Positions 1 to 9,373 of a stretch of 64,000 bases of DNA are shown here, piece after piece (positions within the stretch are counted from its first letter, which is position 1; every line of letters begins with the position of its first letter). The position numbers and the translations under genes were made by a program. The notes below the pieces were generated by a model. The model searched no databases and was not told the DNA's origin. It saw nothing but the letters and a program-made list of their open reading frames with translations. The DNA is taken from NCBI RefSeq assembly GCF_000421625.1, contig NZ_ATXJ01000003.1:186001-250000 (forward strand), written 5' to 3'. This stretch comes from Thermus islandicus DSM 21543 (lineage in GTDB: Bacteria > Deinococcota > Deinococci > Deinococcales > Thermaceae).

Positions 1-195
1 GCGGTGCCGGGTCCTCGAGAGCTTAAGGAGGGCGAGGTCGGGAGAGACCTCGGTGCCCGGGAAAAGCACGAGGGGGTTTTGCACCGAGAGCTCCACCACC
101 TCTTCCCGGATGAGTTCCACCCGGTGGTCCTCCCCCAGGATTCCCGCCTCGGCCATGCGGTGGAAGTCCTCGGCGCTGAAGCGGTGCCGGATCAT
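1..195 (-). pseudogene. Uma2-family (DUF820) protein, internally deleted, runs off window
   Basis: The frame is open from an ATG 9 nt after the leuB stop and runs off the window edge. It begins like a Uma2 protein (IRHRFSAEDFHRMAEAGIL, then RVELIREEVVEL) and jumps at about residue 36 straight to SVQNPLVL...TEVSPDLALL. In full-length Uma2 proteins that second stretch lies some 40 residues further on. The missing part is the His-containing segment before the conserved PDL motif. The deletion is in frame, so a shortened protein may still be made, but it is unlikely to be active. It is last in the leuCDB transcript. The C-terminal end is not visible. Confidence 0.6.
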
Positions 196-204
196 ATCCC
201 CATC

Positions 205-1844
<1,640 letters not shown>

Positions 1845-1847
1845 CCC

Positions 1848-3260
1848 TTACCTCCCGATCCCAAAGACTTCCCGCGCGTCGGCGATCTCGCCCGCCACAG
1901 CCGCCGCTGCCACCATCAGGGGGCTCATGAGCACGGTGCGGCCCCTGGGGCTGCCCATGCGCCCCTTGTAGTTCCGGTTGGAGCTGCTGGCGCAAAGCTC
2001 ATCCCCCTCGAGGCGGTCTGGGTTCATGGCGAGGCACATGGAGCAGCCCGGCATCCGCCAGGCAAACCCCGCCTCCTGGAAGACCTCGGCGATCCCCTCC
2101 TCCTCGGCCTTTTTCGCCACCCACTCCGACCCCGGCACCACCAGGGCCCGCACCCCCTTCTTCACCTTGTGCCCCTTGAGGTAGCGGGCCACCTCCCTTA
2201 GGTCGGAAAGCCTGGCGTTGGTGCAGCTGCCGATGAAGGCCACCTGGACGGGCACCCCCTTGATGGGCTGGCCGGGCCGGAAGCCCATGTAGGCGAGAGC
2301 CTCCTCGGCCACGGGGCGCTCCTCCTCGGGAAGCTCCTCCAGGAGGGGGATCCGGCCGTCTATGGGGATGGCCTGCCCCGGGGTGATGCCCCAGGTGACC
2401 GTGGGGGCGATCTCCTCCGCCAAAAAGGTGACCACGTCGTCGTAAGAGGCGTCCGGGTCGGAGCGGAAGGCGAGCCACCGCTTCTTCGCCTCCTCCCACT
2501 CCGCCCCCTTGGGGGCGTAGGGGCGGCCCTCGAGGTACTGGAAGGTGGTGGCGTCAGGGTTCACATAGCCCACCCTGGCTCCCCCCTCAATGGACATGTT
2601 GCAGAGGGTCATGCGGCTTTCCATGTCCATGGCCTCCACGGTGCTTCCCCCGTACTCGTAGGCGTAGCCCAGCCCCCCCTTGACCCCCAGGTGGCGGATG
2701 ATGTGCAGGATGACGTCCTTGGCGTAGACCCCGGGGGCGAGCCTCCCCTCCACTTGGATCCGCCGGACCTTAAGCCTCTTTGCGGCCAGGGTCTGGGTGG
2801 CCAGCACGTCCCTGACCTGGCTCGTGCCGATGCCAAAGGCCACGGCCCCGAAGGCCCCATGGGTGGAGGTGTGGGAGTCCCCGCAGGCGATGGTCATCCC
2901 GGGCTGGGTCAGGCCGAGCTGGGGCCCGATCACGTGGACGATGCCCTGGTTCCCGCTCCCCAGGTCAAAGAAGGGGATGCCGTGCTCCCGGGTGTTCTTC
3001 CGGAGAGCTTCCAGCATGCTCTGGGCCAGGGGGTCCTGGAAGGGCTCGGTGCGGTCGTGGGTGGGGACGATGTGGTCCACGGTGGCGAAGGTGCGGTGGG
3101 GATAGCGTACCCGAAGGCCGAGATCCCGGAGCATCCCGAAGGCCTGGGGGCTCGTCACCTCGTGGAGGAGGTGGAGGTCTATGAAGAGCTGGCTTTGGCC
3201 GTTCCGGAGCTTCCTCACCTCGTGGGCTTCCCAGACTTTTTCGTAAAGCGTCTTTCCCAT
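1848..3260 (-). CDS. leuC: 3-isopropylmalate dehydratase large subunit LeuC
   Basis: Large [4Fe-4S] subunit of isopropylmalate isomerase (aconitase superfamily), 470 residues. The three cluster cysteines are Cys346 (GSCTNAR), Cys406 and Cys409 ([11 protein letters not shown]). [13 protein letters not shown] at about 126-138 is the aconitase signature. I start it at [10 protein letters not shown] because this ATG follows an AGGAGGG ribosome-binding site; an upstream in-frame start would add 18 residues unlike the family. First structural gene of the leu operon, preceded by about 110 nt of structured leader. Confidence 0.96.
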   Translation of the reverse strand: MGKTLYEKVWEAHEVRKLRNGQSQLFIDLHLLHEVTSPQAFGMLRDLGLRVRYPHRTFATVDHIVPTHDRTEPFQDPLAQSMLEALRKNTREHGIPFFDLGSGNQGIVHVIGPQLGLTQPGMTIACGDSHTSTHGAFGAVAFGIGTSQVRDVLATQTLAAKRLKVRRIQVEGRLAPGVYAKDVILHIIRHLGVKGGLGYAYEYGGSTVEAMDMESRMTLCNMSIEGGARVGYVNPDATTFQYLEGRPYAPKGAEWEEAKKRWLAFRSDPDASYDDVVTFLAEEIAPTVTWGITPGQAIPIDGRIPLLEELPEEERPVAEEALAYMGFRPGQPIKGVPVQVAFIGSCTNARLSDLREVARYLKGHKVKKGVRALVVPGSEWVAKKAEEEGIAEVFQEAGFAWRMPGCSMCLAMNPDRLEGDELCASSSNRNYKGRMGSPRGRTVLMSPLMVAAAAVAGEIADAREVFGIGR

Positions 3261-3280
3261 GCGCCCTCCTGGTGCACGAT

Positions 3281-3306
3281 CCCCCGGGCTTCTCGGGGCC
3301 CGGGGG
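3281..3306 (-). promoter_or_regulatory. leu leader distal hairpin just upstream of leuC ribosome-binding site
   Basis: A perfect 9-bp stem (CCCCCGGGC with GCCCGGGGG) and an 8-nt loop lie between the leader-peptide gene and the leuC Shine-Dalgarno sequence. There is no U-run after it, so it is not a textbook intrinsic terminator. It could attenuate transcription in a thermophile-specific way or influence access to the ribosome-binding site; both are inference. Confidence 0.55.
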
Positions 3307-3314
3307 TGCGGCAA

Positions 3315-3358
3315 CGCCCTAACCCTAAGCCGGGCCCGCCCGGCCTAGGGTTAGGGCG
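3315..3358. repeat. 44-bp near-perfect inverted repeat in leu leader
   Basis: Two 13-nt arms (CGCCCTAACCCTA at 3315-3327 and its exact complement at 3346-3358) enclose a second 7-bp stem (GCCGGGC/GCCCGGC) with one mismatch between them and a 2-nt loop. On the leu transcript the 5' arm contains the two CTA leucine codons of the leader peptide. A ribosome stalled there would block the hairpin, as expected in attenuation. Confidence 0.7.
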
Positions 3359-3372
3359 ATCCTCCGCCGCAT
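3325..3372 (-). CDS. leu operon leader peptide (15 codons, leaderless)
   Basis: An ATG 7 nt downstream of the -10 box starts a 15-codon frame, [15 protein letters not shown], ending in TAG. It holds two leucine codons (positions 7 and 9), both CTA, a codon little used in the neighbouring genes, which prefer CTC and CTG. Both CTA codons are in the 5' arm of the 44-bp inverted repeat. Because the -10 box is so close, the mRNA probably starts at or next to the AUG. Leader-peptide control is an established mechanism for leu operons; its operation here is inferred from the codons and hairpins. Confidence 0.5.
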   Translation of the reverse strand: MRRRIALTLGRAGPA

Positions 3373-3380
3373 TGCTCCCT

Positions 3381-3409
3381 AGCCTAAGCCCCTCCGCCCT
3401 TCCGGTCAA
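3381..3409 (-). promoter_or_regulatory. leu operon promoter
   Basis: Minus-strand -35 TTGACC (3404-3409), 17-nt spacer, -10 TAGGCT (3381-3386). The leader-peptide ATG begins 8 nt after the end of the -10 box, implying a leaderless transcript. The -35 box overlaps the palindrome GTCAAGCTTGAC, whose other half is the -35 box of the divergent tRNA-Leu promoter. Confidence 0.65.
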
Positions 3410-3411
3410 GC

Positions 3412-3440
3412 TTGACGGGAAGAGGGCCCTCCCCTACAAT
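3412..3440 (+). promoter_or_regulatory. tRNA-Leu promoter
   Basis: Plus-strand -35 TTGACG (3412-3417), 17-nt spacer, -10 TACAAT (3435-3440), ending 13 nt before the mature tRNA. It is back to back with the leu promoter; the two -35 hexamers are mirror halves of one 12-bp palindrome. Confidence 0.7.
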
Positions 3441-3453
3441 GACCCTTGCGTCT

Positions 3454-3540
3454 GCCGGGGTGGCGGAATTGGTAGACGCGCACGATTCAGGGTCGTGTGT
3501 CCGCGAGGACGTGCGGGTTCAAGTCCCGCCCCCGGCACCA
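3454..3540 (+). tRNA. tRNA-Leu (anticodon CAG)
   Basis: An 87-nt class II tRNA with encoded CCA. The acceptor stem GCCGGGG (3454-3460) pairs with CCCCGGC (3530-3536), followed by the discriminator A and CCA. The anticodon stem CACGA/TCGTG encloses a 7-nt loop with CAG at 3488-3490, reading CUG, a leucine codon. The D-loop GGCGGAATTGGTAGACGC and the T-arm GGTTCAAGTCC are typical, and the extra arm is long, as in leucine tRNAs. It has its own promoter and terminator. Confidence 0.96.
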
Positions 3541-3543
3541 GAC

Positions 3544-3570
3544 GGGCCCCGAAAGGGGCCCCTTCCTGTT
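3544..3570 (+). terminator. Intrinsic terminator after tRNA-Leu
   Basis: GGGCCCC-GAAA-GGGGCCC stem-loop (3544-3561) with a GAAA tetraloop, followed by CTTCCTGTT, a weak T-rich tail. It starts 4 nt after the tRNA CCA end. Confidence 0.75.
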
Positions 3571-3630
3571 GGGGTTGCGCGGGCGGCCCCGGGGCGGCAA
3601 ACTGGGGGTGACGCTTCAGGCGTCCCCGCG

Positions 3631-3939
3631 ATGAAAGCCTACATCGGCCTCTATACCGCGAGGGTGGAAACGGGGGCCCGGAGCCTCAAGGAGAAGCGGG
3701 CCCTCATCAAGCCCGCCCTGGAAAGGGTCAAGGCCCGCTTCCCCGTCTCCGCCGCAAGGCTTTACGGCCTGGACGCCTGGGGCTACGAGGTGGTGGGCTT
3801 TAGCGTTTTAGGCAACGACCCTGCCTGGGTGGAGGAGACCCTTAGGGCCGCGGCCCGCTTCCTGGCCCAAAACGGGAGCTTCCGGGTGGCCCTCGAGGAG
3901 TTCCGCCTCGAGGCCTTTGAGCTGGACGGCCTCCTCTAG
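3631..3939 (+). CDS. DUF503 (YlxP-like) protein
   Basis: A 102-residue protein beginning MKAYIGLYTARVE and containing SLKEKRALIKPALERVKARF, the hallmark of DUF503 (YlxP family). Members are small alpha/beta proteins often encoded near ribosome-maturation genes; their biochemical role is not established. No clear Shine-Dalgarno sequence precedes the ATG; a short GACGC/GCGTC hairpin does. The stop overlaps the stop of the convergent thiolase gene (3936-3939). Confidence 0.85.
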   Translation: MKAYIGLYTARVETGARSLKEKRALIKPALERVKARFPVSAARLYGLDAWGYEVVGFSVLGNDPAWVEETLRAAARFLAQNGSFRVALEEFRLEAFELDGLL

Positions 3940-5126
3940 ACCCGCTCCACCGCCACCGCCACCGACCCCCCGGTCCCGTGGCAGATGGCGGCGAGGCCCC
4001 GCTCCTCTTCCTTCACCCTTAGGGCGTTGAGGAGGGTGACCAGGATCCTCGCCCCGCTTGCCCCAATGGGGTGGCCTAGGGCCACCGCCCCCCCGAAGAC
4101 GTTGAGCCTCTCGTAGGGCACCCCCAGGAGGCGGTGGAAAAGGACGTTATTGAGGGCGAAGGCCTCGTTGTTCTCAAAGAGGCCAAAGTCCGAAACCCGC
4201 AGGCCGAGCCGGTCCAGAAGCCGCTTGGCCGCGGGGATGGGGGCCTCGGGGAAGCGCCAGGGCTCCCCGGCGGCCCAGGCCCCGCCCAATACCTTGGCGA
4301 TGGGTCTAAGCCCGTGGGCCCGCACCGCCTCCTCCGAGGCGAGGAGAAGCGCCGCCGCCCCGTCGGAGATCTGGCTGGCGTTCCCTGCGGTGAGGATCCC
4401 GTCCTTCTTGAAGGCGGGCCTGAGGGCGGCGAGGGACTCCGGGGTGGTCTCGGGGCGGATCCCCTCGTCCCTTTCCACCACCACCGGGCCCTTCTTCCCG
4501 GGGAGCTCCAGGGGGGCGATCTCCCAGGCGAAGAGGCCCCCCTCCGTGGCCTCCCAGGCCCGCTTATGGGAGAGGTAAGCGGCCTCGTCCACCTCCTCCC
4601 GGCCCACCCGGTGGTCCTGGGCCAGGCGCTCCGCCTGCTCCCCCATGGCCTCTCCCGTGAAGGGGTCAGAGAGCCCATCCCGAAGGAGGATGTCCGCTAG
4701 CCCTTCCGGCGCCCCCATGAGGAACTTGTACCCCCACCTTGCCCGGTGGGAGAGGTAGAAGCCCGCCTGGCTCATGGACTCCATCCCCCCGGCGAGGACC
4801 AGGTGGGCCTCCCCCGTGCGCAGGAACTGGAAGGCGTTTAAGACCGCCATCATCCCCGAGGCGCAGACCATGTCCACCTGGTACCCGTCCACCTCCTTGG
4901 GGATGCCTGCCTTGAGGGCGGCCTGCCTGGGCAGAAGCTGCCCGTGCCCGGCCCTAAGTACGTTCCCGAAGACGTAGAGGTCCAGGGCTTTCCCCTCCAC
5001 CCCGGCCCGCTCCAGGGCCGCCCGCATGGCGTGGGCCCCGAGCTCCACCGGGCTTACCTCCTTCAGGGCCCCCCCGAACTTGCCGATGGGGGTCCTGGCC
5101 GCGGAAACGATGTAGACCTCCTTCAT
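3936..5126 (-). CDS. Acetyl-CoA acetyltransferase (thiolase family)
   Basis: Thiolase that joins or cleaves acyl-CoA units (acetoacetyl-CoA metabolism or beta-oxidation), 396 residues. Catalytic residues are in place: nucleophile Cys88 (VCASGM), NEAF at 320-323, His352 (GHPIGASGAR) and Cys382 (CHGTGG). The start at MKEVYIVSAARTPIG is supported by the family N-terminus and by a minus-strand -10 TATGAT with exactly 6 nt (GGGCCC) to the ATG, so the mRNA is probably leaderless. The preferred acyl chain cannot be read from sequence. Confidence 0.93.
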   Translation of the reverse strand: MKEVYIVSAARTPIGKFGGALKEVSPVELGAHAMRAALERAGVEGKALDLYVFGNVLRAGHGQLLPRQAALKAGIPKEVDGYQVDMVCASGMMAVLNAFQFLRTGEAHLVLAGGMESMSQAGFYLSHRARWGYKFLMGAPEGLADILLRDGLSDPFTGEAMGEQAERLAQDHRVGREEVDEAAYLSHKRAWEATEGGLFAWEIAPLELPGKKGPVVVERDEGIRPETTPESLAALRPAFKKDGILTAGNASQISDGAAALLLASEEAVRAHGLRPIAKVLGGAWAAGEPWRFPEAPIPAAKRLLDRLGLRVSDFGLFENNEAFALNNVLFHRLLGVPYERLNVFGGAVALGHPIGASGARILVTLLNALRVKEEERGLAAICHGTGGSVAVAVERV

Positions 5127-5191
5127 GGGCCCATCATACCGCGTGGTCCGAGGCACCCGGGGTGAGGGGCTCCTGCTAAACTCCTTAGGAG

Positions 5192-5662
5192 ATGGCCAAG
5201 CGGGGCGTTACCCTCCTGGAGCTCCTCCTGGTCCTGGGCGTCCTCGGGGTGCTCCTCGCCCTCGGCCTTTCCCTTTTCTCCCCTGATCGGCTGGCCCTGG
5301 ATCAGGCAGCCCGTTCCCTCGCGGCCCAGGTGACCCGGGCAAGGCTCGAGGCCATCCGCCAGAACGCCTTCGCCGGGGTCCACCTCTTCACCGAGGGAGC
5401 GGGGGGCTACGCCGTCTTCGTGGACCGGGACGGGGACCGGGGCTATGACCCGGGGGAAGAGGTGCAGCTCGTCCGCCTCGGCCAGGGGGAGTGGGCCCGG
5501 GTGCGCCTGGACCTGGAGGCAAGCCGCCTCGGCAACCTCCCCCTCCTCTTTGACCCCCGGGGCGTGCCCGCCCGGCCCATTACCGCTACCCTTGCCTTGA
5601 GGGCCGGCGAGGCGGTACGGAAGGTGGTGGTCAGCCAGCAGGGCCGGGCCCGGGTGGAGTGA
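5192..5662 (+). CDS. pilA1: Type IV minor pilin, GspH type (PilA1-like)
   Basis: A 156-residue prepilin: short positive leader MAKRG, cleavage before the next residue, then VTLLELLLVLGVLGVLLALG, the hydrophobic N-terminal helix with Glu5. The C-terminal part resembles GspH/FimT minor pilins (LLFDPRGVP near the end). It is exported, processed by prepilin peptidase and probably sits at the pilus tip or primes assembly. AGGAG lies 3 nt before the ATG and a TAAACT -10-like box just before that. First gene of the pilin/competence operon; the symbol follows Thermus usage for this position and is provisional. Confidence 0.82.
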   Translation: MAKRGVTLLELLLVLGVLGVLLALGLSLFSPDRLALDQAARSLAAQVTRARLEAIRQNAFAGVHLFTEGAGGYAVFVDRDGDRGYDPGEEVQLVRLGQGEWARVRLDLEASRLGNLPLLFDPRGVPARPITATLALRAGEAVRKVVVSQQGRARVE

Positions 5663-5718
5663 CCCCCCCCATTTGGGGGATGCGCCCGGCCCCTCCTGGG
5701 GCGTACCCTTGGAGGGGT

Positions 5719-6192
5719 ATGAGGAAGCCTCAGGGCTTGAGCCTTATTGAGCTTTTGATCGTGATCGCCGTCCTGGGCATCCTCCTGGCCCTGGGCACGG
5801 GTTACCTGCGCTCGGACCGCCTCGCCGTGAACCAGGCGGCCCAGTCCCTCGCGGCCCAGGTGACCCGGGCAAGGCTCGAGGCCATCCGGCGGAACGAGTT
5901 CGTGGGGGTCCAGTTCCTCACCGGCGGGGCAGGGGGGTACGTGGTCTTCGCGGACCAGAACCGGAACCGCACCTACGACGGGGCGGATACCGCCATCCAG
6001 ACGGTAAACTTCGGGCAGGGGGACTGGGCCCAGGTACGGCTTACCGCCCTAACCGGCCCGGCGGCCCTGGTCTTTGACCCCCGGGGCATCCCCCAGGACT
6101 TTGCGGGGACGGCCGTGACCCTCGGCGACCGCGCCGGAACCTACACCAAAGGGGTTTCCATAAGCCCCCAGGGGAGGGCGAGCCTGCCATGA
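5719..6192 (+). CDS. pilA2: Type IV minor pilin, GspH type (PilA2-like)
   Basis: A 157-residue prepilin, leader MRKPQG followed by LSLIELLIVIAVLGILLALG. It is a paralogue of the preceding gene, sharing RLAVNQAAQSLAAQVTRARL and FDPRG, including a 44-nt stretch identical in DNA. Start chosen at MRKPQG because GGAGGGGT directly precedes it; the longer in-frame start would give an implausible N-terminus. Overlaps the next gene by 4 nt. In Thermus the PilA2 minor pilin is reported to contact ComZ; that is from the literature, not this sequence. Confidence 0.82.
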   Translation: MRKPQGLSLIELLIVIAVLGILLALGTGYLRSDRLAVNQAAQSLAAQVTRARLEAIRRNEFVGVQFLTGGAGGYVVFADQNRNRTYDGADTAIQTVNFGQGDWAQVRLTALTGPAALVFDPRGIPQDFAGTAVTLGDRAGTYTKGVSISPQGRASLP

Positions 6193-6770
6193 GAAAAGGC
6201 CTTACCCTTGTGGAGGTCCTCATCGCTTTAGCCGTCTTGGGCATAGCCTTCGGCGCCCTCCTCATGAGCCAGGTTTCCAACCTCAGGGCAAACGCCCAAG
6301 CCCGCTTCGCTACCGACGCCAAGGCGGCCGCCGTCCAGGTCCTGGAGAGGCTCTCGGCAGCGGTCCTGAAGAGCGAGGTGGTCCCTGCTACAAGCCCTTA
6401 CAAGGATGCGCCCTTGGACCCGAATAACCCCTTCGGCAACTGGCGAAGCTTCTACTTCGTGGACTACTACTTCTCCTGCCCCACAAGGGTGAACCCTTCT
6501 CCCAAACAGCGTGGAGGGCTACAGACGAATCTGCGCCCTGGCCTCGCCTGCTCGGGCACGGAAACGGTTGGGGGCATTCCCGTGGCCTGGAACCTCCGGG
6601 GGGAAAGCGGCATCCAGGGTGAGGGCGTGGTGACCCTGGTGGTCACGGCCACCCATCCCCGGGGCCCCAAGGTCACCATGGGCCGCCGCGTTACCTGCTA
6701 CGACGTTTATCCCTCCCCCACCCAGGACCAGCCCGCCCCCTGCCCCCCTCCGGGAGGTGGAAGGCCATGA
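6189..6770 (+). CDS. Type IV minor pilin, PilV-like
   Basis: A 193-residue prepilin with leader MRKG and LTLVEVLIALAVLGIAFGAL. The region after the helix has paired cysteines (YFSCPTRVN, GLACSGTE, RVTCYDVY, PAPCPP) that may form disulphides outside the cell. Resembles PilV/GspI-type minor pilins. Overlaps both neighbours by 4 nt, so it is co-translated in the operon. Either this gene or the next corresponds to Thermus pilA3; I could not decide, so no symbol is given. Confidence 0.78.
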   Translation: MRKGLTLVEVLIALAVLGIAFGALLMSQVSNLRANAQARFATDAKAAAVQVLERLSAAVLKSEVVPATSPYKDAPLDPNNPFGNWRSFYFVDYYFSCPTRVNPSPKQRGGLQTNLRPGLACSGTETVGGIPVAWNLRGESGIQGEGVVTLVVTATHPRGPKVTMGRRVTCYDVYPSPTQDQPAPCPPPGGGRP

Positions 6771-7468
6771 GGAAGGGCTTCACCCTGGTGGAGGTCCTGG
6801 TGGCCATGGCCATCCTGGTGGTGGTCCTGGCCCTCGGGGTGCGTTACTTCGCCAGCACGGGCGAGCTGGCTCGGAATACCCAGGCGCGGAACGAGCTTCA
6901 GGACCGGGTGCGGATGGTGATGCAGCTGGTGACCGCCGATCTCCAGATGGCGGGGGCCCGCTACTGGAATAGCGGCGGCCAAAACCGCGCCTTCAGCCTA
7001 CCCCTTCCTCCACTTTCGGGAAGCGATGCGGGCGCCCAGGACACCCTAGCCCTTTACTACGTCACGAGCCTCCGGGACCAGGCCTCTGCCTGCCGCCGGG
7101 TGGACTACGGGTTTGATGGGGATACGCTGCGCCGAAGCGACGTGAACGCCACGCCCGCCGCGGGAAGCGACTGCACCGCCCCTTCCCCTAACTTCCAGCC
7201 CCTGGCCGAGGGGATTCTTGCCCTGGACATCCAGTACCAGTGCAGCAACGGTACCACCCAAAACAGGCCGGACTGCGGCCTAGACGCCTATCCTCGCTCG
7301 GCCAAGGTCACGGTGGCGGGCTATTCTCTAAGCCCCGTGACCAACCCTGGGCCCGCCTCCCTCACCACCGTCACCGGCCAAACCCTCACCTGTCCTCCGG
7401 GCCGCGCCTGTTACGCCCTAACCCAGGAGGTCCTCATGCCTAACCTCAAGCCCCTGCCCACCCCCTAG
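6767..7468 (+). CDS. Type IV minor pilin, PilW-like
   Basis: A 233-residue prepilin with leader MRKG and FTLVEVLVAMAILVVVLALG. Length and the segment ELQDRVRMVMQLVTADLQMAG after the helix match PilW/GspJ-type pilins. The C-terminal half is Cys-rich and beta-like. Its place directly before comZ, after GspH-, GspH- and PilV-like pilins, matches the minor-pilin gene order that assembles a tip complex. Its ATG overlaps the stop of the preceding gene. Confidence 0.78.
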   Translation: MRKGFTLVEVLVAMAILVVVLALGVRYFASTGELARNTQARNELQDRVRMVMQLVTADLQMAGARYWNSGGQNRAFSLPLPPLSGSDAGAQDTLALYYVTSLRDQASACRRVDYGFDGDTLRRSDVNATPAAGSDCTAPSPNFQPLAEGILALDIQYQCSNGTTQNRPDCGLDAYPRSAKVTVAGYSLSPVTNPGPASLTTVTGQTLTCPPGRACYALTQEVLMPNLKPLPTP

Positions 7469-7478
7469 GAGGTGAACC

Positions 7479-9158
7479 GTGAACCGCAAAGGCATCGCCC
7501 TGGTCGCCACTTTGGCCCTCATGGTGGTTATCGCTCTCCTCGTCTTCGGAACCTTCTTCACTACTCAGATAGAGCTCTGGACCACCCGCAACGACACCAC
7601 CTCGGTCCAGGCCTTCTACGCCGCCGAGGCCGGCCTCCAGAAGTACAAAGCGGTCCTCTTCCAGCAGTATGTCTGGCGGGAGCAGCGGGGTCAGACCGGG
7701 GGAGGCAGCGGCTGTTTTACCTCCCTCGTCACCGGCCTGGACCTGGAACGGAACGGTACCCTAACCCCCTTCACCAACAACCAGCTGGTTCTCGCCGACG
7801 GCGAGGCGGTGACGGACGCCTTCGGCAATCCCGTGGGTCGGTATCGGGTGGTCCTTTACAAAGACGCCCAAGACGGCCAGCTTTTCACCTTGGTCTCCCA
7901 GGGAACCTCCTCCAGTGCCAAGGCCACGGTCCAGGCCACCTTCCGCATCAGCAACACGGGCTATCTGGAGCAGGCCATCTTCGCCGGTACAGGCCAGGCC
8001 AATAAGTGGCTGAACGGCGGGGCCACCATCCGAGGTGGGGTCTACGTGGTGGGAAGTCCCAGCGACCCCGACCAAACCGTCATAGACGCAAACGGCAACT
8101 TCGCCCTGTATAACCGGTACGACCTGAATACCTACTCCGGGATCGCCGACCGGGTAGAATCCCCCTACCGGCAGGTCCAGGACCTCTGCGCGAGCCTCCG
8201 GGTGCAGTACGGCAAGATCGCCGTTGGGGGAAGCACCCAAATCGGCGAGCCCGACAACAAGGTGAAGGGGGTCTTTGTGGGCCGGGGGGCCCAGGACATC
8301 ACCGGGCAGAACGTGGATGTCTGCCAGAACAACAAAGGGGTCTGCACCGAGGCCATGGGGGGGTTTGACCTCTCCAACCCGCCGCCCTTCCCGACCCTGG
8401 ACACCAAGATGGACTCCGACGCCTGCAGCGCCTACCCCACCTGGCGGGCCTGCCTCCGGACCAAGGCCGCTCTACGAATTCAGCGCCTGGGGAACGTGCT
8501 CTCCGTGGCCAGCCCGCCTGGAATCACCTTGTCCTCTGATTCCTGCCTCCAGGCCATGCAGTCCGGCACCCTGACCTTGGATACCCAAAGCGTGGACTGC
8601 ACCTTTACCCGCTTGGACGGAAGCCGGGGGGGGTTCAGGTACACCTATGCGGGGAACAACAAGAGCGGACAGGGGCTTCTGGAAGTATTCGGCGACGTGG
8701 TGCTGGAGGGGGTGGACGTGGTTCTGAAGAAACCCACGGACTACAGGGTCCAATCGGGGAGTGCCAGGAGCGCCACCCTGGCGGTGCTGCAGCTTGGCGG
8801 CAACGGCGGCAACCTGGATATCAACGCCAACTTCCTCCCCGATGCCACCTTTGGCTCTTTCCCCGGTCATGCCTTGGGCCTTGTGGTGGAGAAGGACCTC
8901 TACCAGCGCGGCCAGTACGTGATGGCTCCGGTGTACGCCGGGGGCACCTTCCGGGTGGTGAAGGACAACGTCCTTTTCGGTTCCGCCATCGCCAACCAGT
9001 TCTGCACCACCAGTGCCGGCAGCCAAACGAGCTGCAACGCCGGCCAAAAGGCCGAGGTGGTCTACATCCGCATCCCCAAGGAGAACCGCCCCGTGCTCCT
9101 GCCGAGCCTCCGGGGGGGAAAGCCGGTCTTCCAGGTGCTCTCCTATGAGCGCCGCTAG
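7479..9158 (+). CDS. comZ: Competence protein ComZ (large PilX-type pilin)
   Basis: A 559-residue protein that begins like a PilX minor pilin (MNRKGIALVATLALMVVIAL, no Glu5) followed by FYAAEAGLQKY, the PilX_N motif. The long remainder is Gly/Asn/Thr-rich and repetitive, fitting a large beta-solenoid domain inserted in a pilin, as described for Thermus ComZ. ComZ is needed for natural transformation and is proposed to cap the pilus and bind DNA. Start is GTG at 7479, after AGGAGGTG. It ends the first transcription unit of the cluster. Confidence 0.9.
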   Translation: MNRKGIALVATLALMVVIALLVFGTFFTTQIELWTTRNDTTSVQAFYAAEAGLQKYKAVLFQQYVWREQRGQTGGGSGCFTSLVTGLDLERNGTLTPFTNNQLVLADGEAVTDAFGNPVGRYRVVLYKDAQDGQLFTLVSQGTSSSAKATVQATFRISNTGYLEQAIFAGTGQANKWLNGGATIRGGVYVVGSPSDPDQTVIDANGNFALYNRYDLNTYSGIADRVESPYRQVQDLCASLRVQYGKIAVGGSTQIGEPDNKVKGVFVGRGAQDITGQNVDVCQNNKGVCTEAMGGFDLSNPPPFPTLDTKMDSDACSAYPTWRACLRTKAALRIQRLGNVLSVASPPGITLSSDSCLQAMQSGTLTLDTQSVDCTFTRLDGSRGGFRYTYAGNNKSGQGLLEVFGDVVLEGVDVVLKKPTDYRVQSGSARSATLAVLQLGGNGGNLDINANFLPDATFGSFPGHALGLVVEKDLYQRGQYVMAPVYAGGTFRVVKDNVLFGSAIANQFCTTSAGSQTSCNAGQKAEVVYIRIPKENRPVLLPSLRGGKPVFQVLSYERR

Positions 9159-9186
9159 GCTTTCACACCGTTTTCACACCCTTCCC

Positions 9187-9201
9187 CCATCCTGAGGATG
9201 G
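9187..9201 (+). other. Small hairpin after comZ
   Basis: CCATCC-TGA-GGATGG, a perfect 6-bp stem 28 nt after the comZ stop. The following CCCCC is not a T-run, so termination is uncertain. It separates comZ from the pilA4 promoter. Confidence 0.35.
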
Positions 9202-9214
9202 CCCCCGGAGGGGC

Positions 9215-9243
9215 TTGACAAAAAAGTACGGGCTCTGAAGACT
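9215..9243 (+). promoter_or_regulatory. pilA4 promoter (probable)
   Basis: Consensus -35 TTGACA (9215-9220), 17-nt spacer, weak -10 AAGACT (9238-9243). This would give a roughly 125-nt purine-rich 5' UTR with a CCGCGC/GCGCGG hairpin (9327-9351) before the pilA4 ribosome-binding site. A separate promoter fits the need for far more major pilin than minor pilins. Confidence 0.5.
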
Positions 9244-9373
9244 GGGGGGTGAAAGGAGGTGAGAAGGGCAGGAGGAGGACGGGAAAGCGGTAGTTAGAGG
9301 CGGCTTTCGGCAACAGGCACTCATGGCCGCGCAAATGGATGAAACGCGCGGAAAACCCTAAGGAGAAGGAAGT

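Noticed and set aside
3315-3358. CCCTAA-type repeats as telomere-like or CRISPR repeats
   Set aside because: Only two copies per arm, arranged as a single inverted repeat and explained by the leu leader hairpin.
9244-9373. Possible c-di-GMP or other riboswitch in the pilA4 5' UTR
   Set aside because: I looked for GEMM-type core blocks and found none; only a purine-rich stretch and one short hairpin are present.
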